DNA of 26,985 nucleotides from DTU064 sp045588245 (GCA_045588245.1 JAZNDW010000015.1:1-26985), one strand, 5' to 3'. Counted from the first letter of the stretch, positions 1 to 8,048 are shown. The notes: generated by a model not told the origin, from the sequence alone. Translations and numbers: made by a program.

Positions 1-8
1 ATCTACTA

Positions 9-300
9 CTTCTTTTTGTTTTATAACAATATGTTTTTGTGCTACTTTCTGTTGAGGCAGAAAGTAACATTATATGTCAACAAATGGTTTAAAATCAAAC
101 ATATTGTCGATAAATAAGGCTTTTTGATAACATTTGTCCCGTGTATTTGTGCACATTAATATTATTGAAGAAATCTTTGCATTACTCGGGGAAAAATATC
201 GACAATATGTTTGATTTTAAACTGTTTGTTGACATATAATGTTACTTTCTGCCTCACAGAAAGTAACACAAAAACATATTGTCATAAAACAAAAAGAAGA
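9..300. repeat. Long nested inverted repeat downstream of gap
   Basis: Bases about 9-109 and 200-300 are near-perfect reverse complements of each other, with only a few mismatches and one indel, around an AT-rich spacer of about 90 bp. Each arm is itself palindromic: ACAATATGTTT (26-36) faces AAACATATTGT (97-107), and the same pair recurs at 202-212 and 272-282. Inside each arm a TACTTTCTG/CAGAAAGTA hairpin surrounds a GAGG loop. I see no gene in this stretch. It lies 40 bp beyond the gap stop codon, so it could fold at the 3' end of the gap transcript. A MITE-like or dispersed palindromic element is equally possible. The repeat itself is directly visible; its nature is inference. Confidence 0.85.
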
Positions 301-340
301 GGTCAATCGGCCTCGGCTTGTGTACTGTTTTATACAGCTA

Positions 341-1375
341 TTAGATGCTTGCGAAGTACTTGATAGTACGAACCATCTGGCTGGTGTAGCTGTTCTCGTT
401 GTCGTACCAAGAAACAACCTGTACCTGGTAGGTATCGTCGTCGATCTTTGCAACCATGGTCTGGGTAGCATCGAAGAGAGAACCGTAGGTGATACCGATA
501 ACGTCGCTCGATACGATCTGATCCTCGTTGTAACCGAAGGAAGCGGAAGAAGCAGCCTTCATAGCAGCGTTGATACCCTCAACGGTGATGTCGGTACCCT
601 TAACAACAGCTACGAGAATGGTGGTGGAACCGGTGCAGGTAGGAACTCTCTGAGCGGAACCGATGAATTTGCCGTTGAGCTCGGGGATAACGAGACCGAT
701 TGCCTTTGCAGCGCCGGTAGAGTTGGGAACGATGTACTGTGCGCCTGCACGAGCACGGCGGAGGTCACCCTTTCTGTGAGGACCGTCGAGGATCATCTGG
801 TCACCGGTGTAAGCGTGGATTGTACACATGATACCGGACTTGATGGGAGCGAGATCGTTAAGAGCCTTAGCCATGGGAGCGAGGCAGTTTGTGGTGCAGG
901 AAGCAGCGGAGATGATGGTGTCTTCCTTTGTGAGAGTGTTCTCGTTTACGCTGTAAACGATTGTGGGCAGATCGTTGCCGGCGGGAGCGGAGATAACAAC
1001 CTTCTTAGCGCCTGCGTCGATGTGAGCCTGGGACTTAGCCTTAGAGGTGTAGAAACCGGTGCATTCGAGAACAACGTCAACGCCGAGTTCGCCCCAAGGA
1101 AGGTTAACAGCATCTTTTTCAGCGTAGATCTTGAGAGTCTGTCCGTCTACGGTGATGGTGCCTGCTTCGTCGTCAGCGGATACGGTGTGAGTGTTTTCAC
1201 CGATCTTGCCGCAGTAACCGCCCTGAGCGGTGTCATACTTGAGAAGGTGAGCGAGCATCGAGGGCTTGGTGAGGTCGTTGATAGCAACGATTTCATAACC
1301 TTCAGCGCCGAACATCTGACGGAAAGCGAGACGGCCGATGCGACCGAAGCCGTTAATAGCAACTTTTACTGACAT
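341..1375 (-). CDS. gap: Glyceraldehyde-3-phosphate dehydrogenase, NAD-type
   Basis: This is the cytoplasmic glycolytic enzyme that oxidises and phosphorylates glyceraldehyde-3-phosphate to 1,3-bisphosphoglycerate with NAD+. The 344-residue product has the usual family length. The N-terminal Rossmann motif NGFGRIGR (8-15) is followed by an acidic residue at the end of the second strand (AIND, 31-34), which favours NAD. The catalytic cysteine is C160 in ASCTTNC and the partner histidine is H187 in IHAYT. The C-terminal WYDNENSYTSQMV block is intact. The start chosen is ATG at 1375 behind GGAGG, because it gives the canonical MSVKVAINGFG; an upstream in-frame ATG at 1417 would add 14 unlikely residues. 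It is monocistronic with its own promoter, and a long inverted repeat follows the stop. Confidence 0.98.
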   Translation of the reverse strand: MSVKVAINGFGRIGRLAFRQMFGAEGYEIVAINDLTKPSMLAHLLKYDTAQGGYCGKIGENTHTVSADDEAGTITVDGQTLKIYAEKDAVNLPWGELGVDVVLECTGFYTSKAKSQAHIDAGAKKVVISAPAGNDLPTIVYSVNENTLTKEDTIISAASCTTNCLAPMAKALNDLAPIKSGIMCTIHAYTGDQMILDGPHRKGDLRRARAGAQYIVPNSTGAAKAIGLVIPELNGKFIGSAQRVPTCTGSTTILVAVVKGTDITVEGINAAMKAASSASFGYNEDQIVSSDVIGITYGSLFDATQTMVAKIDDDTYQVQVVSWYDNENSYTSQMVRTIKYFASI

Positions 1376-1432
1376 GATTTTGAATCCTCCATGTATTAAA
1401 TAAATATTTTGATTCATGTTTGACCATCTTAT

Positions 1433-1461
1433 ATTCTATCTTAATTCCGCAAAAATTACAA
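1433..1461 (-). promoter_or_regulatory. Predicted sigma-A promoter for gap
   Basis: On the minus strand, TTGTAA (1456-1461) and TAGAAT (1433-1438) are separated by exactly 17 bp. They lie about 58 bp upstream of the gap ATG, in an AT-rich intergenic stretch. The -35 is weak and the -10 matches 5 of 6 bases. Confidence 0.45.
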
Positions 1462-1516
1462 GGGGAATTTGAAGATATTTTTTATTTTATGGGCTTCTTA
1501 CAAATAAAAGGAGCAC

Positions 1517-1543
1517 AAAAGCGACAATCATTGTATGCTTTTT
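1517..1543 (-). terminator. Weak hairpin after the tagA-like gene
   Basis: Just past the stop of the TagA-like gene, the minus strand reads AGC-AT-ACAAT-G-ATTGT-C-GCT followed by TTTT. The stem is imperfect and AT-rich. It sits between the end of the htpG-to-tagA gene run and the gap promoter, where a terminator would be expected. Confidence is modest because the stem is weak. Confidence 0.35.
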
Positions 1544-1550
1544 GGAAAAA

Positions 1551-2333
1551 TCAACCGTTTTTGTGTTTTTCACGGCGAGCATACTTTTTTATGCCGAAAT
1601 AAAATCGTGGTAACGCCATCATTCTGCCGACGCGCCGCGGCTCGCAAAGAAGTCTGTAAAACCACTCAAGTCCGGCCGAAATGAATATTTTCGGGGCGCG
1701 CTTTGCGGTACCCGAATATACGTCAAGCGAGCCGCCAAGCCCCATAGCAACGCGGACACCGGCGTTGGCGAGAGCGGCTTTATTATCATATATCCATTTT
1801 TCTTGAGTCGGCGCGCCGAGGCATACGAAAAGAAGCGTGGCACCCGATGACGCGATCGCATCGATCCTTTCGTCCGAAGCTCTTCCTGTTTTGTCAAAAT
1901 AGCCGTCGGAGCAGCCAACGACGCGGAGCGCGGGCAATTTTTCGCACAGCTTATCCCGTGCCGTCTCGGCAACGCCGGGCTTTCCTCCGAGAAAATAAAC
2001 GGGTGTGCCGTGCTCGGCGGCGTAGTCGAGCATTTTCGAGCCGAGTTCGATGCCCGCGACTTTTTCCTTCAAGGGCGTGCCGAGTATCTTTGATGCTTTA
2101 ACGACACCGATCCCGTCCGGCACGATGAGCTCAGCGGAGTTGATGATACCGTATAGCTCGCCGTCCGTGTCGCGGATGCAGGCATCCACGATCTCGGAGT
2201 TAGGCGTGTAAACGGCGGCAAGAGTGCCGCCGTTTTCTATGTGTTCCGATAAAATTGACGCGGCTTCTGTGAGCGTTACGTTGTCAAATCCGACACCGCG
2301 CACGTCGATCCGCTCGGCGGGGTTGAGCCTCAT
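1551..2333 (-). CDS. WecG/TagA/CpsF family glycosyltransferase
   Basis: The predicted 260-residue enzyme belongs to the family that transfers N-acetylmannosaminuronate or N-acetylmannosamine to undecaprenyl-linked GlcNAc. In Firmicutes this is an early step of wall teichoic acid or related glycopolymer synthesis at the inner membrane face. The family's conserved threonine and aspartate are present as T43 in VYTPNSE and D73 in VPDGIG, and LGAPTQEKW is at 172-180. The basic and aromatic C-terminus (EWFYRLLCEPRRVGR...PRFYFG) is the membrane-association tail of TagA proteins. The start is ATG at 2333, which overlaps the stop of the phospho-sugar mutase gene (ATGA), implying translational coupling; a TTG nine bases upstream is less likely. 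The exact sugar substrate cannot be read from the sequence. Confidence 0.92.
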   Translation of the reverse strand: MRLNPAERIDVRGVGFDNVTLTEAASILSEHIENGGTLAAVYTPNSEIVDACIRDTDGELYGIINSAELIVPDGIGVVKASKILGTPLKEKVAGIELGSKMLDYAAEHGTPVYFLGGKPGVAETARDKLCEKLPALRVVGCSDGYFDKTGRASDERIDAIASSGATLLFVCLGAPTQEKWIYDNKAALANAGVRVAMGLGGSLDVYSGTAKRAPKIFISAGLEWFYRLLCEPRRVGRMMALPRFYFGIKKYARREKHKNG

Positions 2334-4060
2334 AAGCCGCAAAGCTCGGAAACAGCCGTCTTATATTTTTCGATCTTCGCGTCGGCGGCCTCGCGGGACT
2401 CGTCGCCGACAAGATAATAGATCTTGATCTTTGGTTCGGTGCCCGAAGGTCTTGCGACGATAACGTCGCCGCCCTCAAGCATGAGATACATCACGTTCGA
2501 GGAGGGAAGTCCCGTCGGGGAAACCTCGCCCGATGTAAGATCCGTGATCGTGCCTGCGAGGTAATCGCGGACGGAGACGAGCTTCTTGCCGCAGATCTCG
2601 TTCGGGTATTCGTCGCGGAGCTTTTTCATGATAGCGGCAATTTTGTCAGCACCGTCAAGTCCGCCCATTGTGATGCTTTCCGTGTGCTCACGGTAGAAGC
2701 CGTAACGTGCGTAAAGTCCGTCAAGAGCGTCAGCAAGCGTCATGCCGCGTGCCGCGTAGAATGCGGTCATCTCGCAGATGAGCATTGTTGCAACGACGGC
2801 GTCCTTGTCGCGTGCGTACGTGCCTTTAAGGTAGCCGTAGCTTTCTTCAAATCCGAGCAGGAAGCTGCCGTGACCTGACTGCTCACTCTTTTTGATGACC
2901 TCACCAATAAACTTGAAGCCAGTAAGTACGTTATGAAGCACAACACCGTTTTCTTCGCAGATTTTGGATACCATTTCCGTTGAAACGATCGTTTTAACGG
3001 CGTAGGGTTCGGGGGGCATAGTGCCGGCTTCGTTGTAAGCGGTGATGATGTAGTCGAGCAGGAGCGCGCCCATCTGGTTGCCGCTGATGTTGATAAACTC
3101 GCCGCTTTTATCCTTTATCATGACACCGACGCGGTCGCAGTCGGGGTCGGGGGCGATGATGAGGTTGGAATCGATCTCTTTTGCAAGCGCAAGACCGCGA
3201 ACGAAGGCTTCCTTAAATTCGGGGTTCGGATTCTTGATGCCGGGGAAGCGTCCGTCGGGTGTCATCTCTTCTGCCACGGGGGTGAGGTGATGAAGGCCCA
3301 TACGGGAGATGACCTCGGGAACGAGCTTGTAGCCTGCGCCGTAAAGTGGCGTGTAAACGATCTTGAGTGTATCGGCGACAGCCTTGACGGCGTCAAGATT
3401 GACTGCCTGCTCCATAACGCAACGCAGATACGCTTCGTCCGTTTCTTTGCCGATAACATTATAAAGAGGGCTCTTTACGACGTCGGCGTAGTCCATGCGC
3501 TTAACGTCCTCGAAAATGTCAACCTTTTCCATGGATGCGGCAACGGCAGCGGCATGGTCGGGCGGAAGCTGTGCGCCGTCTTCCCAATATGCCTTATATC
3601 CGTTATATTCGCTCGGATTGTGAGATGCTGTGATATTGATGCCTGCGATGCAGTTGTGGTGGCGGATCGCAAAGGAAAGCGTGGGTGTGGGGCGAAGCTC
3701 GTCGAAGATGTATACGCGGATGCCGTTTGCAACGAGGACGGAAGCCGCCGTTTCCGCGAAAAGACGGGCATTGATGCGGCTGTCGTGTGCGATAGCGACG
3801 CCGCGCTCGCATTCGCCGCAGTCAATGATGAGTTCGGCTAAGCCCTGCGTTGCGTGAGCGACGGTGTAAACGTTCATTCTGTTCGTACCTGCCGCCATTG
3901 TTCCGCGCAGACCTGCCGTGCCGAAGGAGAGATAGGAAACGAAACGGGATTTGAGTTCATTTTCATCGCCTTTGATGAGGAGAAGCTCTGCTTTCGTTGC
4001 TTCATCAACGATCGGGGAGGCGAGCCACTTTTCGTAAGCTGTTCTGATGTAGTTTTCCAT
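2330..4060 (-). CDS. Phospho-sugar mutase (phosphoglucomutase/phosphomannomutase)
   Basis: This alpha-D-phosphohexomutase interconverts glucose-1-phosphate and glucose-6-phosphate (or the mannose forms), feeding nucleotide-sugar synthesis. At 576 residues it matches the long Gram-positive PgcA type. All four active-site loops are visible: the phosphoserine loop TASHNP (144-149, S146), the metal loop DPDCDR (305-310), the sugar-specificity loop GFEESYG (403-409) and the phosphate loop RPSGTEPK (537-544). The start is ATG at 4060 behind GGAGA. It lies 35 bp after birA and overlaps the downstream TagA-like gene by ATGA, consistent with an envelope-sugar role. Choice between glucose and mannose substrate is not resolved. 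Confidence 0.95.
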   Translation of the reverse strand: MENYIRTAYEKWLASPIVDEATKAELLLIKGDENELKSRFVSYLSFGTAGLRGTMAAGTNRMNVYTVAHATQGLAELIIDCGECERGVAIAHDSRINARLFAETAASVLVANGIRVYIFDELRPTPTLSFAIRHHNCIAGINITASHNPSEYNGYKAYWEDGAQLPPDHAAAVAASMEKVDIFEDVKRMDYADVVKSPLYNVIGKETDEAYLRCVMEQAVNLDAVKAVADTLKIVYTPLYGAGYKLVPEVISRMGLHHLTPVAEEMTPDGRFPGIKNPNPEFKEAFVRGLALAKEIDSNLIIAPDPDCDRVGVMIKDKSGEFINISGNQMGALLLDYIITAYNEAGTMPPEPYAVKTIVSTEMVSKICEENGVVLHNVLTGFKFIGEVIKKSEQSGHGSFLLGFEESYGYLKGTYARDKDAVVATMLICEMTAFYAARGMTLADALDGLYARYGFYREHTESITMGGLDGADKIAAIMKKLRDEYPNEICGKKLVSVRDYLAGTITDLTSGEVSPTGLPSSNVMYLMLEGGDVIVARPSGTEPKIKIYYLVGDESREAADAKIEKYKTAVSELCGL

Positions 4061-4095
4061 GGTTTTCTCCGTATATTTTGAATTTTTATGATGTT

Positions 4096-4869
4096 TTATT
4101 TTTTTCTTTGAAATCGCACCGAGACTTCACCCGAGGAAAGGTGACAGAGCTCGCCGCCAACCGAAACGATAAGGCGGCAGTCGTCGGTGACATCAACAGT
4201 AACGGCGGCGTAATCGTCGCTGCCGTCGAAGGTATGTACCGTCACGGGCATACCGAGGTGGCACAAAAGCGCGCGATATTCGTCGGCAATACTGTCGATC
4301 TTCGGTAAACGTTTGTGAAATTCGCCGACTGTGCGTGCGATGATCCCGTTAGCGTCAAAGGACGTACTAACGTGATCACAAAGCGACGTTGCAACGTCGG
4401 GCAGATCGCCGTTTGTGACGTTGATGCCGATGCCGACGACGATGTGGATACTGTCACCGATGACGAGGGATTCGGACAAAATTCCGCCGAGCTTTTTGGT
4501 GCCAACTATGAGGTCATTGACCCATTTGAGACGCACATCGATGCCGTAGAGCGTATGAAGAGCCGTCGCTGCCGCAACACCGGCAAGAGGTGTGACGAGT
4601 GCGGTCTTGTAAGCTTCCGTGACGGAGAGGGTCAGGTTGAAGCTGAAATAAACACCGCCATATTGTGAAGAGAAGCTTCGTCCGAGTCTGCCGCGTCCGC
4701 CCGACTGCCGCTGTGCGGCAAATATTCGGGGGGAGACGTTGCCTTCGCGGATCGAGGCGAGGAGCGCCGAGTTTGTAGAAGCTATGCTGTCGTAAACCGT
4801 TGCCGGAAGCCCCGATGCGGCATAGAGCGCGTCGGAGCTGACGGGGAAGAATGTGAAGTTATCCGTCAT
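4096..4869 (-). CDS. birA: Biotin--[acetyl-CoA-carboxylase] ligase, monofunctional type
   Basis: The enzyme makes biotinyl-AMP and attaches biotin to the lysine of biotin carboxyl carrier proteins in the cytoplasm. The 257-residue product has the catalytic domain only. It begins directly before STNS (31-34), so it lacks the N-terminal winged helix of bifunctional BirA repressors. Ligase motifs are GGRGRLGRSF (57-66, biotin/adenylate loop), KWVNDL (115-120, usually KWPND), KLGGILSE (126-133) and VVGIGIN (144-150). The small C-terminal domain is present. Its ATG (4867-4869) overlaps the stop of the upstream prephenate-dehydratase-like gene as ATGA, indicating translational coupling. Confidence 0.93.
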   Translation of the reverse strand: MTDNFTFFPVSSDALYAASGLPATVYDSIASTNSALLASIREGNVSPRIFAAQRQSGGRGRLGRSFSSQYGGVYFSFNLTLSVTEAYKTALVTPLAGVAAATALHTLYGIDVRLKWVNDLIVGTKKLGGILSESLVIGDSIHIVVGIGINVTNGDLPDVATSLCDHVSTSFDANGIIARTVGEFHKRLPKIDSIADEYRALLCHLGMPVTVHTFDGSDDYAAVTVDVTDDCRLIVSVGGELCHLSSGEVSVRFQRKK

Positions 4870-5723
4870 GATATCATGCTGTAAAGTCCCGTCAAAGTGT
4901 ATCGGGGGTGGAAGATATTCATGTAGAAAATGAACGGGCGGTAATCACCGTGAAGCGTGAAGGTGAAGCTGTAAACTTCGCCGCCGTGTTCGGATGGAGT
5001 AGAGGAAAGCTCCGTCAGCTCGTGTCCGAGCCGTTTTGCGGAGGCGGCGACGGCAAGCGCTTCGGTGCCCGTTGCGGGGGCGGAGATCTCAATATGAGTC
5101 GGCTTTGCGAATATGGGCTTGTGTGATCTGCCGCAAAGAGCGTAGCGCGTCATGTTTTCGTCAGATCCCGCAACGCAGGCGGCGGAGATCTTTAGATCGT
5201 AAACGTCCATCATTCGGTAAAACGAGCGCAAACGTCCGTCACGTCCGCTTTTCAGCGGCAAAATGCAGTAACCGGCATCGCCGTCAAGGACGGCGTCGCA
5301 GGCGCTTGATATGCGCTCTGAATGAATCGGTGAAAGCCCGAGTCTGTGCTTGAAAATATCGAATGCGGCGTCGGCGCCGCTGCCGGAAACGAAGGCGGCA
5401 CTGTGCGGGGAGAGCTCCTCACCGTCGGAGTATGAGGGCAAGGTACCGTATTTTTTTTCATAAAGCTCGGAGATGAAGCCTGCAAAAACAGCACCGGATT
5501 CACCTTCGCTCACAAGCTTTTTTACATCCGACAGTGCTGTGTCGGCGGTCGGTGAAAGCTCCGCGCCGATTTCAAAAAAGGCGGAGGCGCCATCGCCTAG
5601 CTCATGTAAAGCGAGTCGGGCAAGCTCCTTTGTGTATCCGAGTTTCACCGTTTCGCTTCGGCGAAGATCGTCGGAGGCATCGCGGAGCCCTTCGGTGATT
5701 ATGCTTATCTTTGATTGCTCCAT
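4866..5723 (-). CDS. Divergent prephenate dehydratase-like protein
   Basis: The 285-residue product is only partly recognisable. Residues about 100-200 resemble the periplasmic-binding-like fold of prephenate dehydratase (PheA): a 'CDAVLDGDAGYCILPLKSG' stretch corresponds to the PheA 'ADYGVLPIENS' region and is followed by a YRMMDVYDLKI segment. The C-terminal 60 residues (SFTFTLHGDYRPFIFYMNIF) could form an ACT-like regulatory domain. The canonical TRF catalytic triplet of PheA is not evident, so it may bind a ligand rather than catalyse. The start is ATG at 5723, eight bases after AAAGGAGG. It lies 25 bp after htpG and overlaps birA. Assignment rests on reading similarity by eye. Confidence 0.6.
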   Translation of the reverse strand: MEQSKISIITEGLRDASDDLRRSETVKLGYTKELARLALHELGDGASAFFEIGAELSPTADTALSDVKKLVSEGESGAVFAGFISELYEKKYGTLPSYSDGEELSPHSAAFVSGSGADAAFDIFKHRLGLSPIHSERISSACDAVLDGDAGYCILPLKSGRDGRLRSFYRMMDVYDLKISAACVAGSDENMTRYALCGRSHKPIFAKPTHIEISAPATGTEALAVAASAKRLGHELTELSSTPSEHGGEVYSFTFTLHGDYRPFIFYMNIFHPRYTLTGLYSMIS

Positions 5724-5748
5724 TTACGGTGCCTCCTTTCTTTATTTG

Positions 5749-7617
5749 TCAGATGCGGCTTAAAATCTCGTAGCTGTCGGCGAGAAATTCGCGCATTTCA
5801 TCGGCTGAAAGCTCGCGACGGCAGAGACGGCAAAGCATCCAGATGTGTTTTGCGATGCACTCTGCGTCCTCACCTTCGGGTGTGGCTGAGAGCTTCTTTA
5901 TTAAGTTGTTTTCAAGATTGAGCGTAAGTGACAGTTTCTTCATGTCAGCGCCCGACGGCATACCGTAAAGTCGCATCATATCGTTCATGCGGCGCGATTC
6001 TTCGTCCTCTGTGATGACGGCGGGAGTCGCTGTGTCACGCAGACGCTCAAAGGTGACTTTGAGATCGTCTACATTTGATACCGTGCGGAAAAGAGCCTCA
6101 AGCTTTTCGTCAGCCGTCGTATCGCCCTCGGACTTTAGCGCGTCCGCAACACCTGCGTCAACGCGCATAAAGCGGCAGTTTTTGTCGGTTTCAAGAAGCC
6201 CGATAAACTGAGTGTCGATGATGGCGTTGAGATGAACGACGGTAATGCCCTCCGCCTCGTATGCGGAGATGTACTGTGCCTCGGCGGTCTTATCGTTACA
6301 GTAGTAGACCTTGCCTTCGTGTTTTTCTTTCGCACCTTCGAGATATTCGTCGGGGGTGAGGAAGCGACCGTCCGTTGTGGGAAGAAGGACGGAGTTTTTA
6401 ACGCGGTCGTAGAACTTGCGGTCGCGGATGCATCCGTATTCAACGAAGGTCTTGATATCGTTCCAGATCTCGCCGTAGCGTTCGCGGTCGTTATTGAAGA
6501 GAGCGGAGAGCTTGTCCGCAACCTTTTTTGTGATGTGTGCGGCTACTTTGGAAACGTAGCTGTTGTTCTGCAGGTAGCTGCGAGAAACGTTCAGCGGCAG
6601 CTCGGGGCAGTCGAGGGCGCCACGGAGCATGAGCAGATATTCGGGGATAACTTCCTTGATGTTGTCCGCAACGAAGACCTGATTGTAATAAAGCTTGACC
6701 TTTCCTTCAAGGCTTTCGTATTCGTTCGTGATACGCGGGAAGTAAAGGATGCCCTTGAAGTTTAGCGGATAATCGGCGGAAATATGGATATGGAACAAGG
6801 GTTCGCGGTAGTCGGAGAACACCTTGTGATAAAATTCCTTGTAATCTTCGTCAGTACATTCGGAGGGATTCTTCTGCCAAAGCGGAGTTACGTCATTGAC
6901 GGGCGCTTTACACTTGCATTCGTGCTCGCCCTCACATTCGTGATCGTGATGCTCGTGACCGCACTCGCATTCGTGCTCCTCGCCGTCGTCAAAATAGATC
7001 GGCACGGGCAAAAACGAGCAGTATTTATCGAGTATCTCACGAACTTTTCCTGCGGCGAGAAATTCCTTTTCGGCGTCGCTTATGTGCATGACGACGGAGG
7101 TGCCGCGCTCGGTTTCTTCGCCCGTGGGCATTACCTCATATTCGCCGGCGTCAGTGCAGACCCACTTGACTGCGGGGGCGTCCGTGTACGATTTTGTTAT
7201 GACGTCAACGGTGTCGCTGACCATGAAGGCACTGTAAAAGCCGAGACCGAAGTGACCGATGATGCCGTCGCCGCCGCCCTCGCCCTCATATTTTTCGATG
7301 AATTCGAGTGCGCCGGAAAGCGCGATCTTACAGATGTATCGGTCGAGCTCGTCCTCTGTCATGCCGATTCCGTTGTCACGAACGGTGAGCGTTCCTGCAT
7401 CGCGGTCGAGTGTGACGTCGATGCGGAAAGCGTCCTCGTCAATGCCCGATACCTCGCCAAGCGAGGAAAGACGGCGCAGCTTCGTTACGGCATCGCAGGC
7501 GTTTGAAACGATCTCACGCAAGAAGATCTCTTTTTCGGAATAAAGCCATCTTTTAATGATGGGGAATATATGCTCTGTTTCGACGGAGATACCGCCGTGT
7601 TTTTTGTTTTCTGACAT
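5749..7617 (-). CDS. htpG: Molecular chaperone HtpG (Hsp90) with His/Cys-rich linker
   Basis: This bacterial Hsp90 is a dimeric cytoplasmic ATP-dependent chaperone of 622 residues. GHKL ATPase motifs are clear: REIVSNACDA (34-43, ATP/Mg loop), DNGIGM (81-86), GHFGLGFYS (121-129) and GTSVVMH (172-178). The middle domain follows (WQKNPSECTDEDYKEFY, then YFPRITNEYE), then the C-terminal dimerisation domain ending in EILSRI. Between N and middle domains, residues 215-237 are packed with His, Cys and Glu, forming repeated H-E-C and C-G-H-type units instead of the ordinary charged linker. The start is ATG at 7617 behind AAAGAGG, giving the normal MSENKKHG N-terminus; the longer in-frame extension to 7716 runs back over the promoter. 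It is first in a five-gene run. Confidence 0.97.
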   Translation of the reverse strand: MSENKKHGGISVETEHIFPIIKRWLYSEKEIFLREIVSNACDAVTKLRRLSSLGEVSGIDEDAFRIDVTLDRDAGTLTVRDNGIGMTEDELDRYICKIALSGALEFIEKYEGEGGGDGIIGHFGLGFYSAFMVSDTVDVITKSYTDAPAVKWVCTDAGEYEVMPTGEETERGTSVVMHISDAEKEFLAAGKVREILDKYCSFLPVPIYFDDGEEHECECGHEHHDHECEGEHECKCKAPVNDVTPLWQKNPSECTDEDYKEFYHKVFSDYREPLFHIHISADYPLNFKGILYFPRITNEYESLEGKVKLYYNQVFVADNIKEVIPEYLLMLRGALDCPELPLNVSRSYLQNNSYVSKVAAHITKKVADKLSALFNNDRERYGEIWNDIKTFVEYGCIRDRKFYDRVKNSVLLPTTDGRFLTPDEYLEGAKEKHEGKVYYCNDKTAEAQYISAYEAEGITVVHLNAIIDTQFIGLLETDKNCRFMRVDAGVADALKSEGDTTADEKLEALFRTVSNVDDLKVTFERLRDTATPAVITEDEESRRMNDMMRLYGMPSGADMKKLSLTLNLENNLIKKLSATPEGEDAECIAKHIWMLCRLCRRELSADEMREFLADSYEILSRI

Positions 7618-7674
7618 TTGTGTGTACCTCTTTGCTGTAAAGGAACGGGACGTTTGCCCTAACATTCTATTATG

Positions 7675-7703
7675 ATTATATAACCGTTTTTTGCCATTGT
7701 CAA
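7675..7703 (-). promoter_or_regulatory. Consensus sigma-A promoter for the htpG gene run
   Basis: On the minus strand a perfect TTGACA (7698-7703) and a perfect TATAAT (7675-7680) are separated by 17 bp. The predicted start is near 7668, leaving a leader of about 50 nt before the htpG ATG. No CIRCE-type inverted repeat (HrcA operator) is visible, so heat control by HrcA is not supported. Confidence 0.9.
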
Positions 7704-7754
7704 GGACGACGGACAAGGATACATACGATCTTGACTGCCGAACGAAAACAAATC

Positions 7755-7783
7755 TTGCAAAAATTGAGTCGGTGTGGTATACT
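7755..7783 (+). promoter_or_regulatory. Promoter reading toward the interrupted tRNA-Arg
   Basis: TTGCAA (7755-7760), a 17-bp spacer and TATACT (7778-7783) lie about 100 bp upstream of the tRNA 5' half. This is probably the original tRNA promoter. Because no terminator separates the two tRNA sequences, transcription from here could also reach the intact tRNA-Arg at 8108. Confidence 0.6.
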
Positions 7784-7887
7784 ATCTCGACGGATTATTG
7801 TTTGCCTCGGAGTCGGTATTATATTCACCCCTACTTTACGGCGGCACACCGCGTTCGCAAAAAAAGCAAAATCAAATATCACAGCCT

Positions 7888-7927
7888 GCCCCCATAGTTA
7901 AATGGATATAACAAACCCCTCCTAAGG
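7888..7927 (+). pseudogene. 5' half of a tRNA-Arg(CCU), interrupted at the anticodon stem
   Basis: The sequence gives a correct tRNA 5' half: acceptor strand GCCCCCA (7888-7894), TA, a D arm with GTTA/TAAC stem (7897-7912), anticodon 5' stem AACCC (7914-7918) and the seven-base loop CTCCTAA with anticodon CCT (7921-7923). Two bases of the 3' stem follow (GG), then complementarity ends. No T-loop GTTCGA, no matching 3' acceptor strand (expected TGGGGGC-like) and no CCA follow. This is what the left junction of an element integrated at a tRNA anticodon would look like. The missing 3' half should lie at the far end of the island, outside this window. Confidence 0.75.
7916..7927 (+). other. Candidate attachment-site core (attL)
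   Basis: Homology to a tRNA-Arg(CCU) stops at about 7927, so the recombination core is probably within CCCCTCCTAAGG. The nine bases CCTCCTAAG recur in the intact tRNA-Arg at 8139-8147. The opposite junction is not in the window, so the core length is inference. Confidence 0.45.
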
Positions 7928-8016
7928 TCTTGCTCTATCCGCGTGATACTCGCAGGAAAGCGAGAAAACGCGAGAAACACGCCGATTTCGCGACCTTGTA
8001 TCAAGGCCTCCGGTGA

Positions 8017-8048
8017 TTTGGCACCCTGTTTGGTACCCTTTGGTGCCT
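8017..8048 (+). repeat. Three short tandem repeats next to the island junction
   Basis: TTTGGCACCCT (8017-8027), TTTGGTACCCT (8029-8039) and TTTGGTGCCT (8039-8048) form three degenerate direct repeats with a 10-12 bp step. The outer two also make a GGCACC/GGTGCC inverted pair. They lie 90 bp inside the proposed attL, where arm-type integrase binding sites are commonly found. The rest of 7928-8107 has no recognisable gene. Confidence 0.5.

Noticed and set aside
239..1372. 377-codon plus-strand open frame antisense to gap
   Set aside because: It is the exact shadow of the highly conserved GAPDH gene. It starts inside the inverted repeat without a ribosome binding site, and its translation is low-complexity (GGG, VDG runs) as expected from antisense codon bias.
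1420..1602. 60-codon plus-strand frame between gap and the TagA-like gene
   Set aside because: No ribosome binding site; it runs over the gap promoter, the hairpin and the 3' end of the TagA-like gene.
6232..7506. Two long plus-strand frames (177 and 240 codons) antisense to htpG
   Set aside because: Both are complements of HtpG coding sequence; the apparent membrane-like segments come from antisense reading of the His/Glu-rich linker.
7618..7703. HrcA/CIRCE heat-shock operator upstream of htpG
   Set aside because: No TTAGCACTC-N9-GAGTGCTAA inverted repeat is present near the promoter.
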